Source: Pyrenula massariospora
Taxonomy: Eukaryota; Ascomycota; Eurotiomycetes; Pyrenulales; Pyrenulaceae
Assembly: GCA_021030905.1 (NCBI GenBank)
Contig: JAGFMI010000008.1
Span: 1-64,000 of the forward strand
Direction: 5' to 3'
DNA: 64,000 nt
This document shows, piece by piece, positions 1-9,526 of this stretch (position 1 is its first letter; each line of letters begins with the position of its first letter). Position numbers and translations under genes: made by a program. The notes under the pieces are model-generated. The model was given only the letters and a program-made list of their open reading frames with translations, was not told the DNA's origin and did not search any database.

Positions 1-640
1 TAATTTAAAAAATTTATTAATATTATAATTAATAAATAGTTAATAAATATTATTATAAAATTAAATTTTTTTATTAAATATATTAAATTAATAAATCTTT
101 TAATAATTTTTATAAATTTTTTTTTTATTTTTAAATTTTAATAGTTAATCATTATTTTTATAAATATTATTTTTATTTAATTTTATTTTTAAAAATAATA
201 AAAATTTATTTAAAAAATTATTATTTTAATATAATTTGAATTAAATTATATTTTAAATAAAATTATTTAATTATATTTTTTTAAAATTTTATTATTTAAT
301 TAAAATTAAAAAAATTCTATATATATAGTATATTATTATTAAAATTTAATTTTATTATATTATAATAATTAATTGATTTTATAATAATGTTAATTGAAAT
401 TTCTAATTTATTTTTTATAAAAATTTAAAAATTATATTATTTAATATATTATATATATTAACTCTTAAAAATGATATTTTTAAAATATTTTAAATTTATC
501 TATTTTATTATAAATTAAAATAAATAACTACAAAATATAATAAAATAATTAATAGAAATATTGTGGTTACTTAATTGTAGCTATAAATTTAAATAAAAAA
601 GTATATATAAATATAGTTATAAAAAATTGCTTTACGGTAT
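1..640. other. Extremely AT-rich block (possible RIP-mutated DNA)
   Basis: Almost all bases are A or T, with only scattered single G or C residues, and no reading frame of any length. The composition changes abruptly between about 620 and 700 to mixed-base DNA. Such blocks in filamentous ascomycetes usually come from repeat-induced point mutation of transposons, or belong to centromeric or subtelomeric heterochromatin. No parent element can be recognised, so RIP is an inference. Confidence 0.8.
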
Positions 641-704
641 TAAGGCTGCCAAGCTGTACTAATTAAATTAGATAATTAGAGCTAGGACTGCAGGCGGTTC
701 CGTC

Positions 705-905
705 ACATCGTGCCAATCATGCCAATCATGCCAATCGTGTCAAGTGGCACCCCAGCGCGCCACATAGACACCCCCAGGGCCAACGAGGGCTCCCAGGGAC
801 TCTCAGAGCCTCTGTTATACGTGCCCAGGGCTGTTTGGGGTGCCCATATAGCCATTAGCAAAAGCTCAAGCCCAGGGGCCGTTGCATTTTTCCTGACGTA
901 CCCTC
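705..905 (+). repeat. Direct repeat unit, copy 1
   Basis: This ~200 bp unit opens with a short run of a 9-base motif (TGCCAATCA, about three units). It continues through a GTGGCACCCCAG segment, an ACTCTCAGAGCC segment and an AGCCATTAGC segment, and ends in TTTTTCCTGACGTA. A diverged second copy in the same orientation lies at 1529-1730. It contains no credible gene; the open frame here begins with GTG and is low-complexity. It may be part of an old mobile element, but no family can be assigned. Confidence 0.75.
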
Positions 906-1049
906 AACAGAACTTATAGACATTTAGAAGTTTTAGACTATGGAGGCAATAAAATAATAGCTATATAGAATAAAATTTAAATAATTTCAATAATATTTAA
1001 TCAAAGTGTTCCCGTAATTTCGATGATAACTAATCCTATTATATCTGTG

Positions 1050-1517
1050 TCCCAGGCTTATTTGTAGATTTACAATCAACTTCTTCTGTGCTCCAAGCAA
1101 AATGTTCGGCAGCATTTTGACCTCTTGTCGGCATTAGGTCGAGAGTTTAAGAGCTTGACAATGTACGGACAGGCTGTCGACCGACTGTGGATTCAAAGTA
1201 TACATTTCCGCCTGCACATAGCCCGTAGCCTGTCAGTACAATGTCAAGCTCTTAAACTCTTGACCTAATGCCGACAAGAGATCAATTATCTGTCAATACA
1301 ATTGCCTAGGTTCTAGAAGTTTTTACAGGCAATAAGCCCGGTGGTTAAGAATCCGATTTTTATCAAATATTAATTTATGTAGCATCGATTACTAATTTAT
1401 CATAATTTAACTTGAACTTTACTTTGTACAAACTTACGAACAATAAAAGTCAAGTTCTTAACACTCAAACTTATTATTCGTAAGAAGTTGATATTACATC
1501 TATAAATAAGCCTGGGG
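1050..1517. repeat. Nested inverted repeats (foldback structure)
   Basis: Outer arms lie at about 1050-1085 and 1482-1517; I count 31 matches of 35 aligned bases, centred on CCCAGGCTTATTT. Inside them a longer hairpin pairs 1119-1175 with 1227-1283, with few mismatches over ~57 bases and a ~50 base loop; its core is CTCTTGTCGGCATTAGGTC. A weaker third pairing lies near 1408-1460. The block sits between the two direct repeats. The arrangement resembles a foldback or MITE-like element, but the family is unknown. Confidence 0.75.
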
Positions 1518-1528
1518 CATAGTAGTAA

Positions 1529-1730
1529 TTGTGCCAATTTTGCCAATCATGCCAATCGTGTCAACTGGCACCCCAGGGCGCCATAAAGACAGTCCTAAGA
1601 CCGACGAGGGACTCCAGGAGCTCTCAGAGCCCCTTATAAAGCAGCGCTGGCCTACTCAGACTGTCCCCATAGCCATTAGCTAGGCCTCAAGCCCAGGGGC
1701 CGTTGCTTTTTTCCTGACGTAGATCCGCGC
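1529..1730 (+). repeat. Direct repeat unit, copy 2
   Basis: Second copy of the unit at 705-905, with the same order of blocks: TGCCAATCA-type motifs, GGCACCCCAGG, CTCTCAGAGCCCC, AGCCATTAGC and the TTTTTTCCTGACGTA end. Substitutions and small indels separate the copies, so the duplication is old or the copies have been mutated. The end motif recurs inverted (TTACGTCAGGAAAA) near 1847-1860, so a ~135 bp segment after this copy is bounded by an inverted pair. Confidence 0.75.
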
Positions 1731-2030
1731 GGCCCCTTACAGTTTTGTATATACTGAAAAAAGTTTATATTTTTACTGACGTCGCGAGACAATCTCAAAG
1801 TATTTAATTTTTTCCACCCATTCATTTTTGACGCGGACATAGTGCTTACGTCAGGAAAACTGTTATACCTGCCTCGCGAATTCAGGTGAGGTTAGGGGCT
1901 TCTGGAACTCGATTAGCAAGGGTCAGACCCGGGGTCTAGCTGTGGGCTCTTTGGGCGCGCTGCGCAAGTAGAGTTGCGCGGGCTTGGCTGCGGTTTTTGA
2001 GGGGAATCAAAAACAAGCTCAAAACTGTGG
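1731..2030. other. Spacer between repeat systems, no gene
   Basis: Mixed-composition DNA between the direct repeat and the tandem array. It holds the inverted TTACGTCAGGAAAA motif near 1847-1860 and otherwise nothing I can support as coding or structural. The tandem array may start slightly earlier, because a TTTTGAGGGGAATC-like segment near 1996 resembles the end of an array unit. Confidence 0.5.
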
Positions 2031-2960
2031 GTTGAAGCTGCCAGGGACATTTTTTCAGGGGCATTCCTTAAGATTTTAAATCTGTGAAGTTGAAAGTGAA
2101 AATTTTTTCTCACAGGGCTCAAAGAACTCCGAAACCGTGACTGAAAGTTGCTAGGGGCATTTTTCGATATTTTAAATCAATGAAATTGAAATTCAAGCTT
2201 CTTTTTCACAGTGTAAAAGGGACCTCGGAACGGTGGCTGAGCGTCGCCAGTGGTATTCTTTCAAGTTCTGCACTAATGAAAATGAAATTCACTTTCTTTT
2301 CTACAGAGTAAATAGAATCCTGAAATCTTAGCTGAAACCCGCCAGGGATATATTCTAAGATTCTTCACCAGTAGTTTGAAATTCTCTCACAGAGTAAGAA
2401 GAACTTTAAACCTGCACCTGAAACTTGCCAGTTCTCTCACAAAGTAAAAAGGACTTTGAGACCACCGCTGAAAGCTGCCAGGGACATATCTCAAAATTTT
2501 CTCATAGAATAAAAGCGACCCTGGAACCGCAACTGAAACCCGCCAGGGATATGTTCTAAGATCTTTTATCGGTGGTTTGAAATTCTCTCACAGACTAAAA
2601 AGAATTTTGAATCTATAGATGGAAGCCGCCAAGGGTATTCTCTAAGATTCTCTAGTGATGAAATTGAAAAATTCAAAAAATTTTCCATAGTGTTAAGAGG
2701 ATTTTGAAATACTTGGTGGAGGTCCCCAGGGATATTTTGTAAGGCTTTATATTAATGATATGAAATTTCAATGGCTCTCTCACAGAGTAAAAAGAATTTT
2801 GAAGCTATATTAGATAAAAGCCGCCAAGGGCATTTCTAAAGATTCTTTCTTAACGAAATTTGAAAATTGAAATTTCTTTTCTATAGTATTAAAAAGACTT
2901 TGAAACAGTTGGTAGAGGTTGCTAGGGATATTTTTTAAGATTTTCGATTAGTGAGTCCAT
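2031..2960 (+). repeat. Degenerate tandem array, about eleven units of ~50-110 bp
   Basis: A recurring grammar is visible: CTGAAAGCCGCCAGGGATAT, then a TTCTAAGATTCTT-like part, an ATGAAATTGAAATTC-like part, TTCTCTCACAGAGTAAAAAG, and GACTTTGAAACC. Units begin near 2031, 2141, 2237, 2332, 2418, 2468, 2533, 2619, 2716, 2814 and 2914. Full units are 95-110 bases; those of 50-86 lack the middle part. Divergence between units is high, so the array is old. No continuous reading frame spans it. Its source and any role are unknown. Confidence 0.85.
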
Positions 2961-3109
2961 GAAGAATAGAAGAAAAATTTTTTTCCATCCGTTTCAATCA
3001 TTACTAATCTATAATCTTTTCGTATCTCATTAACGAATGGAGGCACCTGCCTCAAACAGCAATAACCCACCTAAAATAGCAGAATCCTGCCGAAAACAGC
3101 AACAGCCCG

Positions 3110-3262
3110 CCCGAAACGGCCCAAAACCAGTTTAAACCGCCCAAAAACCCTTCTAAACCCTTCTAAACCGCTCAAAAACCTCCCTAAACCACTCACAAAC
3201 CCCCCTAAACCACGCATAAGCCCCTCTAAACCACTCAAAAACCCCTCTAATTCACAAAACCG
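3110..3262 (-). repeat. 21-bp tandem array joined to the 3' end of the Ulp1-like gene
   Basis: On the minus strand a unit like GGTTTTTGAGTGGTTTAGAGG repeats about six times with substitutions and a few length changes. The unit nearest the gene includes the last codons and stop of the Ulp1-like frame, so the array appears to have grown from, or into, the gene's 3' end. Several units carry in-frame TGA or TAG when read in the gene's frame, so the array is not coding there. Confidence 0.75.
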
Positions 3263-5319
3263 CCCACAATAAGCTCCGCAACAATGATTTTTCGCTGCTC
3301 CTCGATGTCTGCAGCCGTAAACACCAAATCCATCCCCAAAGAAAGCAATTTTGCAGTCGTGACTGCATAAACACCACAATCGTCCCCATTTTCCTGTTGT
3401 GGACAAGCAGCACTTGCCTCAATCGTCCATTCATCCCTCTCAAAAGCCCCTCCAACCTCCCCTTCTAGCACCCTTTCCATTGCAGTCACGAAGGAACTGC
3501 CATCACCACCAAGAGAGTCGAAATAGGCAATTTCCTTCAATTTCGGCTTCAAAACAAGCAAAACCCAGTGGTTCTCGCCCTTGCAAATGGGGAAGAACAC
3601 CATATCGACGTCCAAAAGCTCCAATTCTTGCATTTTGGCACGTCTGAACCACCGCGAGACCTTTTTCTTGCCGTCCGCGGAGTTGTAAGTATCGAAAAAT
3701 CGAGAGTTAAACGTGTGGAAGGCTGGGGCAGCACCAGGTTCCACACCAGCAGCAGCGTTGGCGACCTTGCAAATGAGCTCTAGATAGCCATTGACTGCCT
3801 CATCATTGAGCCATGCACCCTTTCGAGGGAAGCAGCTCGGGTAAATGCGTCGAATAGTGTCGGCGTCGAAGCCATTGACACCTCGAAAAGCAGCATCAGA
3901 CACTCTCTCCTCCAACTTTGGCGGAAGAGGCTTGAACAGGTTGCGAGCCGCTTTCGCTCGTCTTTCTTGTTGCTCTCGTTGCTCTCTTTGCTCTCGTTCC
4001 TCTTGTTCCTCTCGTTCCTCTCGTTCCTCTCGTTCCTCGCGTTCTCGAAGTTCGCGTTGCGCTGTGACGTCGGAGCTGACTGCGAGCCTGGCATCATCGC
4101 TTGGTGTGGTAGGCTCCAAGAGGGAGGAAGTCCGCTTCGGGATCTTCAAGGGAGACAACGTAGGAACAGGGATGCGAGATTTTCTGGCCGGGCCGAGTGG
4201 TGAGCTTGGAGGCGTGTCGACCGCGGAGGAACCGCTCTCACTAAGGGCGGGCGTGACTATGTCACAGTTGTCTTCATCATCCTCTGCAATGACGCTAAGA
4301 GACGGTTCTCGCCAGCAATGGGCTCTGTGATAATCGACACTGGTATCGGCATAATCGTATGTGACAACTTCTTCGTCCATCAATTCTAATCGACGTCTAA
4401 AGTCTTCAGTTGCGCCAGCTTCAAAGTCTTCATTTGCTCCAGCTTCAAAGTCTTCAGTTGCGCCAGTTCTAAAGTGTTTAGTTGCGCCAGCTCCAAAGTA
4501 TTCACTTGCGCCAGCTTCAAAGTCTTCATTTACTCCAGCTTCGGAGTCTTCATTTGCTCCAGCTTCGGAGCCTTCATTTTTGGTTTCAAATATACGATGA
4601 ACCTCTTCATCCAGCTCATCTGCGCGTTGTCCAAAGACCTCATCAAGGTCGGGCAGTGGTGAAAAGACGCGACGTTGGTAGGATGCGGCCGGGCCCGAGG
4701 CGTCGGCGTGAGTAATTGTAGGGGAAGGAAAAAGGACATCATTGATGTCATTCGTAGGGTCGGTCGGCAGGCTATTCTCAGGAAGCACCTCGTCGACATT
4801 GGCGTCGGTCAAGGCGTCATCAGGGCATGGCAGGGCGCCAAGGTTGTTCGTAAGGTAGTTGTTAGGGTAGATAGGTAGATGATGATTGTTCTCGACGCGA
4901 TCGGAATCGGCGAGTACCTCGTCGACTTCAGGGTCGGTCGGCGGATCATTCTCAGTGAGCACCTCATCGACATTGGCGTCGGCTAGGGCGACGTCAGGGT
5001 ATGGCAGGGCACCAAGATAGTTCGTGAGGTAGCTGTCAGGGTAGATTGCCTGAGCGATGTGTGCGACGACGGCATTTTGGAAAAAGGTAGCAGCTTCGAT
5101 GCAGCGGCGTTTGGTGCTGGCGATAAAAGTGGTGGAGTTTACCGCTTTTGGAGTTGTAATCTCTGAATACGAGCGCTTTTTCGTGCTCATATTGCCTAAA
5201 GCCACATCTATCGGTGTTGGCCAGATTGGCTTGTAGACCGCGATCGGTGGCATAGGGCGGCCAGTGGGAGTGCTATTCTCTTTTGGGAAAATGAGATGTC
5301 GAAATACGCTAAGCGCCAT
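3247..5319 (-). CDS. Ulp1/SENP-like SUMO protease (peptidase C48 family)
   Basis: Intronless 690-residue frame with ATG at 5319. The C-terminal ~130 residues match the C48 cysteine-protease core that cleaves SUMO or related modifiers. The catalytic set is visible: H584 in NHWVLLV, D601 in YFDS, Q642 in CPQQENGDDCGV, and C648. The long N-terminal half is acidic and low-complexity. It has a ~40-residue duplicated block (about 91-130 and 150-187, sharing YLTN-LGALP and DANVDEVL), about seven 8-residue units like NEDFEAGA (about 247-306), and an Arg/Glu-rich run near 415-450. Yeast Ulp1/Ulp2 have unrelated N-termini, so substrate and location cannot be inferred. It lies beside the repeat zone, which suggests a lineage-specific, possibly duplicated family member. 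The protease call is firm; its cellular role is open. Confidence 0.85.
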   Translation of the reverse strand: MALSVFRHLIFPKENSTPTGRPMPPIAVYKPIWPTPIDVALGNMSTKKRSYSEITTPKAVNSTTFIASTKRRCIEAATFFQNAVVAHIAQAIYPDSYLTNYLGALPYPDVALADANVDEVLTENDPPTDPEVDEVLADSDRVENNHHLPIYPNNYLTNNLGALPCPDDALTDANVDEVLPENSLPTDPTNDINDVLFPSPTITHADASGPAASYQRRVFSPLPDLDEVFGQRADELDEEVHRIFETKNEGSEAGANEDSEAGVNEDFEAGASEYFGAGATKHFRTGATEDFEAGANEDFEAGATEDFRRRLELMDEEVVTYDYADTSVDYHRAHCWREPSLSVIAEDDEDNCDIVTPALSESGSSAVDTPPSSPLGPARKSRIPVPTLSPLKIPKRTSSLLEPTTPSDDARLAVSSDVTAQRELREREEREEREEREEQEEREQREQREQQERRAKAARNLFKPLPPKLEERVSDAAFRGVNGFDADTIRRIYPSCFPRKGAWLNDEAVNGYLELICKVANAAAGVEPGAAPAFHTFNSRFFDTYNSADGKKKVSRWFRRAKMQELELLDVDMVFFPICKGENHWVLLVLKPKLKEIAYFDSLGGDGSSFVTAMERVLEGEVGGAFERDEWTIEASAACPQQENGDDCGVYAVTTAKLLSLGMDLVFTAADIEEQRKIIVAELIVGGFVN
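4394..4580 (-). repeat. 24-bp in-frame repeat inside the Ulp1-like gene
   Basis: About seven and a half tandem units of 24 bases, each encoding an 8-residue acidic unit of the form (N/T)EDFEAGA. Units differ by a few substitutions but stay in frame, so translation has been kept while units were duplicated. Confidence 0.85.
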
Positions 5320-7053
5320 TGGGAATAGTAGAAGATCTGCGGCAGGGGTTAGTATGACCTGCAGTAGCGCGAATGTGAAACACGCGAAGGGAGGAATGTC
5401 TCACCTTTAGCTGCCGCTTAGCGGCTGAGTGGGTAGTGCTTTCTTTGAGATATGTTGTTGTGCTCGAGGAACTGGATAGAATTCAAGTGGTTTTGACTCG
5501 ATAATCGCGCTGCGCACACAAGCTCTGATGAAAGCAAGAGATGTTGAAGAGGAAGAGATTGAGAGGAGGCAGCAGATGTTTACCTACACCGCGCCCTCTC
5601 CGGCCCCGGATCAACTATTTCTCCCACGTCAGTGCCGACACAACCGCCGCTCCGACATCGACCTGCAAAGATATTCAGTCTATGCCTGGGCCCGTACTGC
5701 GGTAGAAGTCTTGCTTAGAGGCCACAACAGACTTTGGTTATCGCCATTGCCTCCACAATTCTCTGATCTAATATCCTACATAGTATCTTATGCAACTGGA
5801 GTTTTATTATCGAAAACATGGCACCTAAAGAGCTTCTGGCAGACTTTCCACAATGCGATTGTCATAGTACACTGCTGGAGGATGAAATATCCGGGCTTAT
5901 TCCCGCAGCAAACATTAACTTGCTCGATGGCAACACAACAGATATCGCCCTTCTAGAAGAGAGTTTTCATAAAATATTATCATTATCCTGCGGACGAGAC
6001 TTGTGATAGATCCTTCCCATTCCAGACGAGACCTGCCATGGACTGATTATATTCTACGGGAAGAGACATGCCATGAAACAGAACGCCTGCTCTTTGCGAC
6101 TCGCCAGTCCACATATGCAGCTCCAGGCTTTTGTGAATAATCTTGATGAGAATGGGATGGAGCGCATCTTATCTCTACTCACTGATGCACCGACTTCTGG
6201 TAGCTTACTTATAGCGCTGGGAGGTTCCGGCAATATTCTTGCAGCCCCGTTCATTAAGTGGTCGCTAAGGTAATATTTCTGACTAATCTAGATGACCTTG
6301 AGGCTGACATATGGACTGAACTAGTAGAATTGCCATCAGCATCGTTCTCTTAGCATTTGAAGTCTCTTAGTGCCACCTTCTACGGATACTGCAGGAAGTC
6401 TTGGTCGTCTTTTACACTGAGGGCAACAGAGATCGTGAGAATTATCCCTTTGGAAACTCGCCTGCGAGCGGCTCTGCAAGACACCTCATCACATTGAGAC
6501 CGGAAGGGAGAAGCAACCGACACATCGGGTGTTGAACTCTTGCCTGCCAACGCCTTGTTTGTCTTTGCTAGGTCACTTCGAGCACCTGTTTGCATTGTTG
6601 CCCGCCTCCGAAGAATGTCTGCTTTCCAGCTGAACAAAATGCCCCGGAGCAGCGACCATCCAGAACATCATTCTGAAGCTCCTGCAAATTTTTCCAAGTA
6701 TTCGAGAGAGAGTTGCAGAGTAAGGATGTACAATCCCTTTTACGGCCGGTGAGCCTTTGCAACGTAACTCACGGCTACCGAAAACGGAGCTCTTACCGCC
6801 CAAGTCGGGATGAATTTGTTACGAGCATGCTTCAACAGCACCAAACACTGGGAAAAAGAGGTGGCAGGAAACTAGTAGTGAGAATATTATCTGGTAGGGA
6901 ATACTGTATGCTATTACGAAGATGCAAAGGTACGAACAGTCCTTCCTGGTAGGAAGATCTTTTGCACGCGACTAGTTTTTAGTGGCGAAGTCGTGCTCGA
7001 AACAACATTGGCCAATGTCTTGAATTCACGACAAAAGCATCGGCTACAACATG
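5320..7053. other. Gene-poor stretch with short coding-like fragments
   Basis: Open frames of 60-140 codons on the plus strand (5528-5956, 5818-6006 with a good ATG context, 6073-6273) do not join into a convincing gene and match no family I know. The one at 6073-6273 starts with ATG and has plausible amphipathic composition. Possibly a decayed gene or an untranslated leader for the minus-strand neighbour. I see no RNA gene or repeat here. Confidence 0.4.
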
Positions 7054-8923
7054 TTAAACAGTACGAGACCCCATTCCCAGATAAACGAGCTCAAACAGCC
7101 GCGGATTCCATTCCACTGCCAGCCATCCAATGCCTGCATCGACAGAGTTAAACTATGTATTCCATAAGCAAAATGAGCAAGGCGTGAACATACCTGCGTA
7201 TACAATGAGCTTGGTGACAACTTCAACATCGTATCGGACACGCGGCCGTTCCAGCCTAGAAAACATCTCTGCCTCGTCTTGCTCACGGCGTGAACCATCT
7301 GCATGTGCAGCGTCGAAGTCTTTGAGAGGCCGCTCGTCAACTGCAGAACTCGGGATACTGTCAAAGCCCGTTCCCATCATACTCTCGTATTCGGTCAATC
7401 TGGAAGACTTTTGTGGAGAATGTGCGCTGCTCCCATCAGCAGCACATTCTGTGGGATTCAAAACCGGGTTGTCTGTGTCTCTATCCTTCGCTGATACTGG
7501 TGAAGGCTCTCTAGGAGCTGCATTCAAGCTATCGCGTCGTCGTTTTTCTCGATAGGCAAGCGTCTCATACGCGTCGGCTTCTGATTGCGGCCCAACAGAC
7601 ACAGCCCGACGGCGGGGATGGCGGATAGAAGTGAGCAATGCTGGTAGCTCTGAAACTCCGGGTATGACATTGTCGTCTTTCAAGTGCTTTGGGATCTTTT
7701 GGTACTGACTGCGATAAGTCAGCTGTGCCTAACAACATTGCTAGAGGTTCGGCTTACGAAGCATTCATAAAAAATTTTCGAGGTAGAATCAAGCCCAACC
7801 GATCTATAACACGAAACAAAGGCGGTAGGAAGCGGAGGAGAGCGGGCTTCATGATTTCACGCCACGCAAATATTACAACAACGCCCAATGCAATTCGCAA
7901 GATAGTTCTAGATAACCCAAGAACTTGGTAGTCAAAAGGGACCGTTGCAGGGCCAAGGTGTGACCAAGAAAGCCCGCTTTTTTGATAATGCCAATGACCA
8001 ACGTTGACACCAAGAGTAACGCCGGCGAACGCGACGCTATCATCGAAACAAGGACAGTCATCGGCAGGTTCGGGATGGGTACGGACCAGAACAAGTATAA
8101 CAAGCACGACGATCGCAGGAGATCTCATCGTACCAGACTCATGAAGGTACGCTTCAAAAATATCGCCGTACGCGCACTGAATCCATGCAAGGACACCGCC
8201 TAAGGCGCTCCCAATTATAACATCGAAAAAGCCATGCATGCCGCAGTAAAGGCGACCGAGAACAATAGAACATGCGTAGCAATAAAAGATGACTTTAGTG
8301 GCGGACAATACCCATGTTTGATCCACACCACTAGCTTGAAGAACGTAGAGCGCATATACAGCCACGGATACTGCGTTCGTCGAGTGGGTTGAGGGAAATC
8401 CGTACTCAAGCGCCGCCGAACCTGACATTGTGATTCTTTGCAGTGGAGGCGATAGCGGTCGAGGGAGACACCACATATCTTTGATAACGCCGCTGAAGAA
8501 GACCCCGGCTGCGAGAAGATGTACCATGCTGTCGGAGCGTCAGTCTGCGTAGATAGACTCTTGATACTTAGAATGTACCCTCGACCAAGGCTTGTATAGC
8601 CGCACCAAAAGAGAATGGGTAGAATGACCATGAAGAAAGTGTGAGTCCCAAGATTCGCCGTCATTGCGAAGTATGAATCTAGTCCCGGGGAGCGTAACTT
8701 CTCTTGAAGCCATGCAAGGTATGGCGTCTCCCATCGGATTAGGGGCAACAAACGCTGTCGCATGTAGTATCGCCATTTAGGTAGTCGATATTTATCTGTA
8801 GATGTCGACAAGTCGTGTCAGCGCCAACCCAAGGGCTCTTGCTGCCACATTGGGATGCTCACAATGATTCAGGCTCCTCAATCCCGCGTCTGGCTTTGCG
8901 GCCATCGCCGCGGCTTTCTCCAT
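7054..8923 (-). CDS. LCB3: Long-chain base-1-phosphate phosphatase, LCB3/YSR3 type
   Basis: Removes phosphate from dihydrosphingosine- or phytosphingosine-1-phosphate at the ER, returning long-chain bases to ceramide synthesis. Best model: exons 8863-8923, 8579-8795, 7758-8528, 7194-7708 and 7054-7133, giving 547 residues; all four introns are 49-67 bp and GT-AG. The PAP2-superfamily signature is complete: K109 to R116-P117 (KDMWCLPRP), PSTHS with H141, and GRLYCGMHGFFD with R185, H191 and D195. Multiple hydrophobic segments follow, as expected for a multi-pass ER enzyme. The C-terminal third is polar. The last exon carries the conserved end after VEVVTKLIVYAG. The 61-nt first exon is inferred from the join giving LNHYKYRLPKW; the start is the least certain part. 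Divergent to RHO4. Confidence 0.88.
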
Positions 8924-9526
8924 GGTGTTGCGTAGCCCTCCTTGCTCGGGGCCATTGATCTTCTTTGGGGATGTGATGCTTATGATAGAAGTCTAGGACA
9001 TATTTGCGCCGGGTAGGTTGCAATGGACTGGTAAAGCGAGGGAGATCGCTGAAGCATCGCAGGCAAGGTTCAAGGTGAGAAACGAAATTGGCGGCGAAAA
9101 CGGCCGCCCGCGATGCCTCGTTTGCCAGGTGCCTCTACCATGCCACCGCAACGTAAGGTATGAAGCATGGCAATCAAGAAGAATATAACACACCAGAAGG
9201 CGTGGTGTATAATTACAATGAGTCGGAATGGTAATTATGTAATGGTGCATCGCTGCCTGCCCACCTGGATTTCTGAGCCTCCCTCTGACTCCTGCGACGT
9301 CCGTTGCTGTGGCAACTATATTCTAAACAAGGCCAGCTTTATGATCTCTCAGACTTTCGCCAGGTTGAGCCCAAATAAGCCGCCAATTCAGATTTATTTC
9401 TCTGTCTATATTGGTTAGAGGCGCCACAATCAGTTTCCAAGGCGGAGCAAGCATATTTCCTTCAAGCCGCAAGCTGCCAACACCGTCAACACCTACCAAT
9501 TGCGTTTCCCCTTCCCAGACCAAGAC
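8924..9526. promoter_or_regulatory. Divergent promoter between LCB3-type gene and RHO4
   Basis: About 600 bases separate the two divergent start codons and must hold both 5' regions. I see no long reading frame, repeat or RNA gene, and no regulatory site I can name with confidence. Confidence 0.5.

Noticed and set aside
710-919. 69-codon plus-strand frame beginning MPIMPIMPI
   Set aside because: It starts with GTG, comes from the short tandem motif at the head of the direct repeat, and has no other support.
3130-3240. CCCTAAACC-like repeats as interstitial telomere sequence
   Set aside because: The period is 21 bases with variable units, not a CCCTAA hexamer array.
3071-3406. 111-codon minus-strand frame rich in Gly and Leu
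   Set aside because: It is the 21-bp array read in another frame, overlapping the Ulp1-like 3' end.
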